NCBI GenBank assembly: GCA_934351705.1
Contig: CAKRJK010000044.1
Coordinates: 1 to 9,156 of the forward strand
Source of the DNA: an uncultured Lachnospiraceae bacterium
GTDB taxonomy: Bacteria > Bacillota > Clostridia > Lachnospirales > Lachnospiraceae
Reading direction: 5' to 3'
Length of the DNA stretch: 9,156 nt
The notes beneath the pieces were generated by a model. That model did not search any database. It was not told where the DNA came from and saw only the letters and a program-made list of their open reading frames with translations. The position numbers were made by a program, and so were the translations under genes. This document shows positions 1-5,918 of the stretch, one piece after another (the stretch's first letter is position 1; each line of letters opens with the position of its first letter).

Positions 1-10
1 CAGTAAAGTA

Positions 11-211
11 GAAGTTGGCATATGCTTGCAAAACGCCGTGATTGAAAGGATTCGTGTATTCCTTGTAAACGAAAACACAAATAAAACCCTGCATTTTTCA
101 CTGTCTGAGCTTGCGAGTTTGAAAAATGCAGGGTTGCCCTTATTTGTGTTTTCATTTACTAGGAATACTAGAATCCTTGAACACAGCGTTTTGCAAGCAT
201 ATGCCAACTTC
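11..211. repeat. Long imperfect inverted repeat (hairpin or MITE-like element)
   Basis: The two arms, 11-100 and 120-211, are reverse complements around a 19-nt loop (101-119). The outermost 26 bp (11-36 with 186-211) are perfect, and I count about 80 Watson-Crick pairs in all. Interruptions are C37/A185, a small internal loop at 41-45/179-181, mismatches at 54-55/169-170 and 64/160, C70/A154, and a 4-nt bulge (GCCC, 136-139) in the right arm. A further 5 bp (2-6 with 217-221) could pair beyond an internal loop, so the structure may extend past the left window edge. No U-tract follows either end, so it does not look like an intrinsic terminator. No target-site duplication is visible. It could be a non-autonomous transposable element, a chromosomal repeat family, or the gene of a long structured RNA. 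The repeat is certain; its nature is not. Confidence 0.9.
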
Positions 212-257
212 CCCCATTACTCCTATACTCCCCACCTGAATTTTTCCACCCAACCCC
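212..257. other. Pyrimidine-rich, G-poor spacer between the hairpin and the rlmH promoter
   Basis: The + strand here is almost free of G (one G) and carries several C runs (212-215, 254-257 and shorter ones between). The - strand therefore has runs of two to five G. No reading frame, RBS or hairpin is apparent. It may simply be intergenic spacer. Confidence 0.4.
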
Positions 258-286
258 TTTAGATAAAACTCCAGATATGTTATAAT
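258..286 (+). promoter_or_regulatory. Probable housekeeping sigma promoter of rlmH
   Basis: A perfect -10 hexamer TATAAT lies at 281-286. Exactly 17 bp upstream, TTTAGA at 258-263 matches the TTGACA -35 box at four of six positions. The expected start site, 7-8 nt after the -10 box, falls at about 293-294, where the rlmH ATG begins. No Shine-Dalgarno sequence lies between the promoter and the ATG. The hexamers are seen directly; promoter activity and the start position are inferred. Confidence 0.7.
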
Positions 287-293
287 CTATACC

Positions 294-773
294 ATGAAAA
301 TCACAATATTATGCGTAGGAAAAATCAAAGAAAAATTTTATCGTGATGCCATTGCAGAATACGAAAAACGCCTCAGCCGTTACTGCAAACTGGAAATCAC
401 AGAGGTTGCCGACGAAAAAACACCGGATGGTGCAGGCGAGGCGATAGAGGCACAGATAAAAGACAAAGAAGGAATGCGTCTTTTAGCCAAGATCAGAGAG
501 GATGACTATGTCATCGCACTTGCGATCGACGGCAAAATGAAAGATTCTGTAGAACTATCAAAAGAAATCGAACAGCTTGGCATACACGGAAAAAGCAGTA
601 TTGTCTTTCTTATCGGCGGTTCGCTTGGATTGGCGGACAGTGTTTTAAAAAGAGCGGATGCAAAACTGAGTTTTTCTAAGATGACATTTCCTCATCAACT
701 GATGAGAGTGATTCTGCTGGAACAGATTTATCGCAGCTATCGGATTATGAACAAAGAACCTTATCACAAATAA
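294..773 (+). CDS. rlmH: 23S rRNA (pseudouridine1915-N3)-methyltransferase RlmH
   Basis: This 159-residue protein has the usual RlmH length. RlmH is a small cytoplasmic SPOUT-class (knotted) methyltransferase that uses S-adenosylmethionine to methylate N3 of pseudouridine 1915 in helix 69 of 23S rRNA, acting on assembled 70S ribosomes. Family hallmarks are the N-terminal [16 protein letters not shown], the glycine-rich FLIGGSLGL around residues 103-111 in the cofactor-binding knot, and the C-terminal block [20 protein letters not shown] followed by the terminal Y-H-K. The ATG is the only sensible start because the family begins with exactly this motif. It has no Shine-Dalgarno site and sits where transcription should begin, so translation may be leaderless. 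The next gene follows after 47 nt with no visible terminator. Identification is secure. Confidence 0.97.
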   Translation: MKITILCVGKIKEKFYRDAIAEYEKRLSRYCKLEITEVADEKTPDGAGEAIEAQIKDKEGMRLLAKIREDDYVIALAIDGKMKDSVELSKEIEQLGIHGKSSIVFLIGGSLGLADSVLKRADAKLSFSKMTFPHQLMRVILLEQIYRSYRIMNKEPYHK

Positions 774-820
774 AGAGAGTATGAGCTTTATACACAGGAA
801 AAAAGAGAGGAGAATGGAAT

Positions 821-1624
821 ATGTATCAGTTCACAGAAGATTGCAAAATAGGAATTGCAGAGATTGACGGGGAACACAGCAGACTGTTTCAGATGGTCAA
901 CGAGGCGTTTGCATTGTTGGAGACACCGTCCGCAACCGTAGCGGGAGCAAAAAATCTCGTTTCGGCACTGAAAAAATATGCGGCTGCACACTTTGTACAC
1001 GAGGAAGCATATATGGATGAAATCAACGATCCGGAGCTTCCGAGACAAAAGAAAGAACATGCTCTGTTCAGAGAAAAGATGGAGGAAGTCGATTTAGAGA
1101 ATCTGAGCGAGGAGAACGGCAAAGAAGTTTTGACGGATATGTTAGAGTTCTTATCACGCTGGCTGTATCATCATATTTTGGGAAGCGACACTATGATCGG
1201 AAAAATGCCGGCAATCGAAAAGGAGGAAGATCCGTTTGCTTTTTCCGAAAAATACAAGATGGGTGTCGAGCTGATTGACAACGAACACCAGAGATTGTTT
1301 GAGATTATCCGGGAAACCAACGAACTGACACACGATGTATTGTTTAATGACAAATACGATGAAATCAAAAAAATCCTTTCAGAGTTAAAGGATTATACAG
1401 TCATGCATTTCCACGATGAAGAAGAATACATGAAAAAAATCGGATATTCGGGATTAGAAGCACAGATTGCAGCACATGAGGCGTTTGTAGACCGATTGAA
1501 CGAAGTAAATTTAGAAGCGGTGGACAGTGATCAGGAGGGATACCTTCAGGAATTAATCGAGTTCCTCTTAGGCTGGCTGGCAAATCATATTTTGAAAATG
1601 GATAAGAAAATACCGCTGGAATAA
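821..1624 (+). CDS. Tandem-domain bacteriohemerythrin
   Basis: The 267-residue protein holds two hemerythrin domains (about 4-128 and 140-264). These four-helix bundles carry a di-iron site that binds O2 and are used by anaerobes for oxygen sensing, scavenging or storage. Candidate ligands in domain 1 are H19, H57, E61, H80, H118 and D123. In domain 2 they are H156, H196, E200, H219, H256 and D261. The spacings HxxxE and HxxxxD are conserved. The position expected to hold the seventh ligand, four residues before H80 and H219, is glutamine in both domains (Q76, Q215), a substitution that may alter iron or ligand chemistry. There is no signal peptide, membrane segment or attached sensor domain, so it is probably a soluble cytoplasmic protein. 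A good Shine-Dalgarno site (AGAGGAGA, 806-813) supports the start. The offset of about 138 residues between domains points to an internal duplication. Confidence 0.93.
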   Translation: MYQFTEDCKIGIAEIDGEHSRLFQMVNEAFALLETPSATVAGAKNLVSALKKYAAAHFVHEEAYMDEINDPELPRQKKEHALFREKMEEVDLENLSEENGKEVLTDMLEFLSRWLYHHILGSDTMIGKMPAIEKEEDPFAFSEKYKMGVELIDNEHQRLFEIIRETNELTHDVLFNDKYDEIKKILSELKDYTVMHFHDEEEYMKKIGYSGLEAQIAAHEAFVDRLNEVNLEAVDSDQEGYLQELIEFLLGWLANHILKMDKKIPLE

Positions 1625-1650
1625 TACATACAAAACATGGAGAGACATAA

Positions 1651-2340
1651 ATGGGCAAAAAAAGGACAGAAATAAGAAGCAAGCGGCTTCGCATGGTTCC
1701 AAAGACGACGGAGGAAATGAGAACTGTCATAGAACGGGAGACAGACGAAGAATTAAAACAGGCGTATTCCGAGATGCTTGAGGGAATGGAACAACATCCC
1801 GATGATTGGATCTGGTATACCGACTGGAATATTTATCTGAAAAAGGAGGATACACTTGTCGGTGGGATCGGTTTTAAAGGTCCTGCAAATGAAAAATGCG
1901 AGGTAGAGATCGGATATGAGATCAATGCGGATTACAGACGACAGGGATATGGATTGGAAGCCGTAGAAGCCATGATCGGATGGGCGTTCCAGAACGAAAA
2001 TATCTTTTATGTCATGGCAGAGACAACACCGGACAATGACAAATCGCAGGGCTTGTTAAAGAAGGCAGGTTTTACGGAGACAGGAACGCAGGGAGAGGAA
2101 GGTCCGCGGTTTGAAAAGGAGCGTCCGAAAAGCAATTATATGACATTTTATATGAGTATCGGAATGTGTCTTGGAATGAGCCTCGGCTTGAGCCTGTTTA
2201 AAAATGTGGCAACCGGTCTGTGTGTAGGAATGGGGATCGGAGTGCTGTTGGGTTCGGGGATGGACAGCAAAGAAAACCGGCGAAGAAAAGAGATTGCAGA
2301 AAAGAGGAGTGGCGAAAGCCAAGAAAATTCAGATGAATAG
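1651..2340 (+). CDS. GNAT-family N-acetyltransferase with C-terminal glycine-zipper tail
   Basis: Residues about 8-160 form a GCN5-related acetyltransferase domain of the RimJ/RimL-like type. It has the start SKRLRMVP, the strand VGGIGFKG (70-77), IGYEINADYRRQGYG with the acetyl-CoA pyrophosphate loop RRQGYG (96-101), and NDKSQGLLKKAGF (129-141). The substrate cannot be inferred. From about 164 to 203 the protein continues into a Gly-rich hydrophobic stretch, SIGMCLGMSLGLSLF and then VATGLCVGMGIGVLLGSG, resembling two glycine-zipper helices. A strongly charged tail (about 205-229) follows. This suggests membrane association or self-assembly and is not part of the catalytic fold. RBS GGAGAG lies at 1639-1644. 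The gene overlaps the next one by 8 nt. The acetyltransferase call is firm; the tail's role is unknown. Confidence 0.88.
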   Translation: MGKKRTEIRSKRLRMVPKTTEEMRTVIERETDEELKQAYSEMLEGMEQHPDDWIWYTDWNIYLKKEDTLVGGIGFKGPANEKCEVEIGYEINADYRRQGYGLEAVEAMIGWAFQNENIFYVMAETTPDNDKSQGLLKKAGFTETGTQGEEGPRFEKERPKSNYMTFYMSIGMCLGMSLGLSLFKNVATGLCVGMGIGVLLGSGMDSKENRRRKEIAEKRSGESQENSDE

Positions 2341-3022
2341 TACAGAGTTTGTCCGGGAAGAATTACAAAAGAATATTGATAAGAAGTATCGGGCGTTCCA
2401 TGCGTCTTTAGTTCCGGGAATAGGAACATTTCTGGGAGTGCGTGTTCCGGTTCTCCGGCAAATTGCAAAACAAGTCGCAAAGGACGATTATCAAAGCTAC
2501 ATAGAAAACGCAGATATGAGCATTTATGAAGAATGCATGATACGCGGAATGCTGATAGGCTATGCAAAACTTTCCAAAGAAGAACAAAAACAACAGCTGC
2601 GGGAGTTTGTTCCGTATATCAATAACTGGGCAATCTGCGACTGTTGTTGTACAACCTACAAGTTTATGAAGAACAACCGCGAAGAATGGTTTGCTTTCTT
2701 AAATGAATATCTGCAAAGTAAAGAAACGTACCGGATTCGTTTTGCGGTGGTCTGTATGTTGGACTTTTTTATTGAGGAAGCGTACATAGATGAGGTTTTA
2801 CAGCGGTTATTGCGGATTTCATCGGAAGAATACTATGTCAAAATGGCGGTGGCATGGGCATTGTCCATGTGTTTTGTCAAGTTTCCGGAAAAGACGGAGT
2901 CTGTTTTAGAAAGCACGGAGCTGGATGAGGAAACACGCAAAAAAGCAGTACAAAAAATCAGGGAATCACTTCAGGTTTCCAAAGAAGAGAAAGCACGTTT
3001 AAAAGAAAAATTTACAAAATAG
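2333..3022 (+). CDS. AlkD-like DNA alkylation repair protein
   Basis: This 229-residue all-helical HEAT-repeat protein belongs to the AlkC/AlkD DNA glycosylase superfamily, which removes alkylated bases (AlkD acts on bulky or cationic lesions such as N3-methyladenine and N7-methylguanine) without flipping the base. Family signatures are KKYRAFHASLVPG (17-29), LGVRVPVLRQIAK (34-46) and INNWAICD (96-103). W99 and D103 keep the spacing of the catalytic Trp/Asp pair of Bacillus cereus AlkD. W175 and an Arg at 134 or 136 probably match its other key residues. CDCCC (102-106) is an unusual cysteine cluster beside the catalytic Asp. I chose the ATG at 2333, inside the end of the upstream gene, because family members start just before the REEL helix. 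In-frame TTG (2294) and GTG (2309) codons would extend it by 13 or 8 residues. The upstream RBS is weak, so translational coupling is likely. Confidence 0.87.
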   Translation: MNSTEFVREELQKNIDKKYRAFHASLVPGIGTFLGVRVPVLRQIAKQVAKDDYQSYIENADMSIYEECMIRGMLIGYAKLSKEEQKQQLREFVPYINNWAICDCCCTTYKFMKNNREEWFAFLNEYLQSKETYRIRFAVVCMLDFFIEEAYIDEVLQRLLRISSEEYYVKMAVAWALSMCFVKFPEKTESVLESTELDEETRKKAVQKIRESLQVSKEEKARLKEKFTK

Positions 3023-3030
3023 AAAGGCGA

Positions 3031-3039
3031 AAGGGGTGA
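3031..3039 (+). promoter_or_regulatory. Ribosome binding site of the pyrimidine-nucleoside phosphorylase gene
   Basis: AAGGGGTGA lies 6 nt before the ATG at 3046 and closely matches the anti-Shine-Dalgarno complement. It favours that ATG over the in-frame ATG at 3052. Confidence 0.75.
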
Positions 3040-3045
3040 GTTCTC

Positions 3046-4353
3046 ATGCGAATGTATGATTTGATCTTAAAGAAAAAACAGGGAGCGGAACTTACAACCG
3101 AAGAAATCAAATACATGACAGAGGGATTTACCAAAGGCAGGATACCGGATTATCAGATGTCTGCAATGATGATGGCAATCTGTTTTCAGGGAATGAGCAA
3201 ACGCGAAACGCTAGATCTGACACTGGCAATGCGTGACAGCGGAGATGTGCTGAATCTGGAACGCATTCACGGAATCAAAGTAGATAAACACAGTACCGGA
3301 GGTGTCGGGGACAAGGTGTCTCTTGTGTTGACACCGATGGTTGCAGCACTTGGTGTTCCTGTCGCAAAAATGAGCGGACGGGGATTGGGACACACCGGAG
3401 GAACGATTGACAAGCTGGAATCCATTGAGGGATTTTCGACAGCCATTGACGAGGAGACCTTTATTAACAATGTCAATACAATCAAAATTGCAATCGCGGG
3501 ACAGACGGCGAATCTGGCTCCGGCGGATAAGAAGCTGTATGCCTTGCGTGATGTCACGGCAACGGTCGATCAGATGTCGCTGATTGCAAGCAGTATCATG
3601 AGCAAAAAACTGGCGTCCGGTGCAGACGCGATCGTACTGGATGTCAAGACAGGAAACGGCGCATTTATGCAAAAGGAAGAGGATGCCGTTGCACTTGCAA
3701 AAGAGATGGTGGACATTGGAAACAGTGCGGGAAAGAGAACGGTTGCGGTCATCACGGATATGGATCAACCGCTCGGAAATGCGGTCGGCAATGCTCTTGA
3801 GATAAAAGAAGTCATTGCGTCTTTACAGGGAAGAGGTCCAAAGGACTTGATGGAGGTTGTGATGGCACTCGGAACACAGATGTTGCTGCTGGCAGAGCGG
3901 GCAGCGACCAAAGAGGAGGCAGAGACGCTGTTACAAGGAACGATAGACGATCAAAGTGCCTACCGTAAGTTTCTGGAATTTGTAAAGGCACAGGGCGGAA
4001 ACGTCGCTCAGGTGCAGAATCCGGACCTGCTGCCGGGTGCAGAATACATCCTGCCGGTAACGGCAAAAGAGGACGGAACGGTACAGCGTATCCTTGCACA
4101 GGAAATCGGAATTGCCTGTATGATGTCAGGCGGCGGAAGAGAAACAAAAGAGAGCGTCATTGATCCGGCAGTCGGAATCATCCTGCAAAAGAAAAACGGC
4201 GATTTTGTCAAAAAAGGAGACATTCTTGCCTATGTACATGCAAATGACAAAGACAAGGGAACTGCGGCGGTACAAAAGGTACAAAATGCCTATGAATTTA
4301 CGCAAAACGAGGTTGCACCGTGCGTCATGGTAAAACAGATTATCTGTGAATAA
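3046..4353 (+). CDS. pdp: Pyrimidine-nucleoside phosphorylase
   Basis: This 435-residue enzyme of nucleoside phosphorylase family II catalyses reversible phosphorolysis of uridine, deoxyuridine and thymidine to the base plus (deoxy)ribose 1-phosphate, in cytoplasmic pyrimidine salvage. Visible motifs are the phosphate-binding KHSTGGVGDKVSL (81-93), the family signature MSGRGLGHTGGTIDKLESI (109-127), YALRDVTATV (165-174), SSIMSKK (182-188), and a C-terminal domain ending in the QKKNGDFVKKGD region (381-392). H82, R168, S183 and K187 sit at the pyrimidine-binding positions of Geobacillus PyNP. K108, which from memory is Lys in pyrimidine-nucleoside phosphorylases and Met in thymidine phosphorylases, favours the broad-specificity enzyme over DeoA. 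Length matches the family. No deoxyribose-pathway partner such as deoC is next to it in this window. Confidence 0.95.
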   Translation: MRMYDLILKKKQGAELTTEEIKYMTEGFTKGRIPDYQMSAMMMAICFQGMSKRETLDLTLAMRDSGDVLNLERIHGIKVDKHSTGGVGDKVSLVLTPMVAALGVPVAKMSGRGLGHTGGTIDKLESIEGFSTAIDEETFINNVNTIKIAIAGQTANLAPADKKLYALRDVTATVDQMSLIASSIMSKKLASGADAIVLDVKTGNGAFMQKEEDAVALAKEMVDIGNSAGKRTVAVITDMDQPLGNAVGNALEIKEVIASLQGRGPKDLMEVVMALGTQMLLLAERAATKEEAETLLQGTIDDQSAYRKFLEFVKAQGGNVAQVQNPDLLPGAEYILPVTAKEDGTVQRILAQEIGIACMMSGGGRETKESVIDPAVGIILQKKNGDFVKKGDILAYVHANDKDKGTAAVQKVQNAYEFTQNEVAPCVMVKQIICE

Positions 4354-4376
4354 TCAACTTGTATTTTCCATATAGT
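4347..4376 (+). promoter_or_regulatory. Possible sporulation sigma-E-type promoter for yqfC
   Basis: TGAATAAT (4347-4354) and CATATAGT (4369-4376) are separated by 14 nt, resembling the -35 and CATACAnT-type -10 boxes of mother-cell sigma factors. The -35 element overlaps the stop codon of the upstream gene. The yqfCD genes of Bacillus subtilis belong to the sigma-E regulon as I recall. The predicted start site is around 4382-4384, on the yqfC ATG itself. This is motif matching by eye only. Confidence 0.4.
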
Positions 4377-4381
4377 GAATT

Positions 4382-4663
4382 ATGGGAAAAAAGAAGTTAA
4401 AATCAGTCAAAGAAAATATGATCGAGACGCTGGAATTGCCAAAAGATTTGATGTATGGGGCGTCCATCGTCACCATTTTGGGAAGAAAAGAAGTCTTGAT
4501 TGAAAATTATAAAGGTATTTTGGAGTATACAGAAGACTATATCAGGATACAGACCAAGAGTGCGAGATTAACGGTTTACGGCAAGAGGCTGAAGATTGAA
4601 TATTATACCAATGAGGACATGAAAGTTGTCGGATTTATAAAATCAGTAGAATTTGAGGCTTAA
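4382..4663 (+). CDS. yqfC: Sporulation protein YqfC
   Basis: This small 93-residue basic protein matches the YqfC family in length and in the core pattern LELPKDLMYGASIVTILGRKEVLIENYKGI (about 17-46, read in sections), including the invariant-looking LPKD and ENYKGI. The family is found in endospore formers and lies next to yqfD. A role in the mother cell during engulfment or coat stages is expected, but the biochemistry is unknown. It has no signal peptide or membrane segment. The ATG lacks a convincing Shine-Dalgarno site (the upstream sequence is AGTGAATT). A later in-frame ATG at 4418 would remove the basic N-terminus and shorten it below family length. The yqfD start lies 4 nt after its stop. 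Confidence 0.9.
   Translation: MGKKKLKSVKENMIETLELPKDLMYGASIVTILGRKEVLIENYKGILEYTEDYIRIQTKSARLTVYGKRLKIEYYTNEDMKVVGFIKSVEFEA
4655..4658 (+). promoter_or_regulatory. Ribosome binding site fixing the yqfD start
   Basis: GAGG inside the 3' end of yqfC lies 9 nt upstream of the ATG at 4668. It supports that start over an in-frame TTG at 4653, which would overlap this site. Confidence 0.6.
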
Positions 4664-4667
4664 TACC

Positions 4668-5918
4668 ATGAAATCGTTATTGCGTTATTTTTCGGGATAT
4701 GTGCGGGTGCGGCTGACCGGATATGCGACCGAGCGTTTTTTGAATCTTTGTACGAACCATAATATAGACATTTGGGATATGACTCACGGAGAAGATTTTT
4801 ATGAGTTTTCGATGAACCTGAATGATTTTTTTTCTGTGCGGCCGCTTGTCCGAAAAACAAAGACAAGAGTCCGGATTATTCAAAAGAGCGGTTTTCCGTT
4901 CTTTTTGTTCCGCTATCGGAAAAGAAAGCTGTTTTTAGGCGGCATGGCACTCGGAATCGGAATTATCTATCTTTTTTCGTGCTATGTGTGGAATGTGGAG
5001 ATCTGCGGAAATTCCGTTCTTTCGCAGGAGACGGTCTGTCGCTATCTTGAAACGGAAAAGGTGCATATCGGGAGCAGAAAAAAAGACATCCAATGTGAGG
5101 AACTTGAGGCAAAGATACGTCAGCATTTTCCGGAGGTGATCTGGACCTCGGTCCGGTTAGAGGGAACAAAACTGACGGTAGACATCAAAGAAAATCTGAT
5201 TACTACGGATACCGAGTCCGAAAAGAGCACAGAGGAGGAACAGGGCGAGGATCTGGTTGCGGACAAAAAGGCGGTGATCGAGAGCATCATCACCAGAAGC
5301 GGCGTTCCGAAGGTCAAGGCGGGCGATAAGGTCAAAAAGGGCAAAATCCTCGTTCTCGGAAGACTGGAAATTTTAAACGACGGTGGGGAAGTGGTCGATT
5401 ACCGGTATTGCAGGGCGGATGCGGATATTATTGCAAAAACTACATATTCCTACGAATACAAAGTCCCAAAAGAAACGGAACAAAAAGTTTACACGGGAAA
5501 AGAAAAAAAACGATATACACTGTGGTATGATCACAGTTATGTACAACTTCCGTCTTTCAAACAAACCTATCGTCTGTACGAGAAAAAGACGGAAAAGACA
5601 CAGTTTTGCGTCATGAAAAATTTCTATCTCCCGTTTTATCTACAAAAGGATTGTTACAAAGAATATGAGAAAAAAATGCACAAAGTGTCTAAGGAGGAGG
5701 CAAAACAGCTTGCAAACGACAATTTGGAAGTTTTTCTTCTGAAAATGGAGGAAAAAGGGGTAGAAATTATAGAAAAAAATGTTATTATGAATACAGAGAA
5801 AAATGAGTATGTATTCAAAGGTACGATTACAGCTTGTGAGAAATTCGGAACTTATCAAAGTACCAAACAGATGGAAGTTCCAAAAGAAGAAGGAAATGTA
5901 GAAAATGAATCTGAATGA
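4668..5918 (+). CDS. yqfD: Sporulation protein YqfD (stage IV-type membrane protein)
   Basis: This 416-residue protein is slightly longer than Bacillus YqfD. Order: a cytoplasmic N-terminal region (1-85) with YVRVRLTGYATERFLNLC (11-28) and the basic FRYRKRK stop; one membrane helix at about 87-108; then an outer domain starting VEICGNSVLSQETVCRYL, a POTRA-like fold resembling those of FtsQ and SpoIIIA-type proteins. The segment RSGVPKVKAGDKVKKGKILVLG (about 210-231) is a conserved family block resembling a barrel-sandwich or biotinyl-like turn. An acidic low-complexity insert rich in Glu and Ser lies at about 179-197. YqfD is required for efficient sporulation in Bacillus subtilis, but its molecular role is not settled. 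Its last 14 nt overlap phoH, consistent with coupled translation. Confidence 0.92.
   Translation: MKSLLRYFSGYVRVRLTGYATERFLNLCTNHNIDIWDMTHGEDFYEFSMNLNDFFSVRPLVRKTKTRVRIIQKSGFPFFLFRYRKRKLFLGGMALGIGIIYLFSCYVWNVEICGNSVLSQETVCRYLETEKVHIGSRKKDIQCEELEAKIRQHFPEVIWTSVRLEGTKLTVDIKENLITTDTESEKSTEEEQGEDLVADKKAVIESIITRSGVPKVKAGDKVKKGKILVLGRLEILNDGGEVVDYRYCRADADIIAKTTYSYEYKVPKETEQKVYTGKEKKRYTLWYDHSYVQLPSFKQTYRLYEKKTEKTQFCVMKNFYLPFYLQKDCYKEYEKKMHKVSKEEAKQLANDNLEVFLLKMEEKGVEIIEKNVIMNTEKNEYVFKGTITACEKFGTYQSTKQMEVPKEEGNVENESE

Noticed and set aside
11..211. Reading the inverted repeat as an intrinsic terminator
   Set aside because: The stem is far too long and AT-rich for this, and neither end is followed by a T-tract.
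26..262. A 78-residue open frame on the + strand
   Set aside because: It runs straight through both arms of the inverted repeat, has no RBS and encodes no recognisable protein pattern.
774..820. A promoter (TATACA at 789-794) for the hemerythrin gene
   Set aside because: No acceptable -35 box lies at the right distance, so I could not support it.
2294..2332. A longer start for the AlkD-like gene at TTG 2294 or GTG 2309
   Set aside because: Both lack a properly spaced RBS and add basic residues not expected in the family. The ATG at 2333 gives the usual N-terminus, although the choice is not proven.
3211..3768. A 185-residue frame on the - strand
   Set aside because: It is antisense to the core of the clearly coding pyrimidine-nucleoside phosphorylase, and its protein is rich in His, Arg and Cys as expected for a shadow frame.
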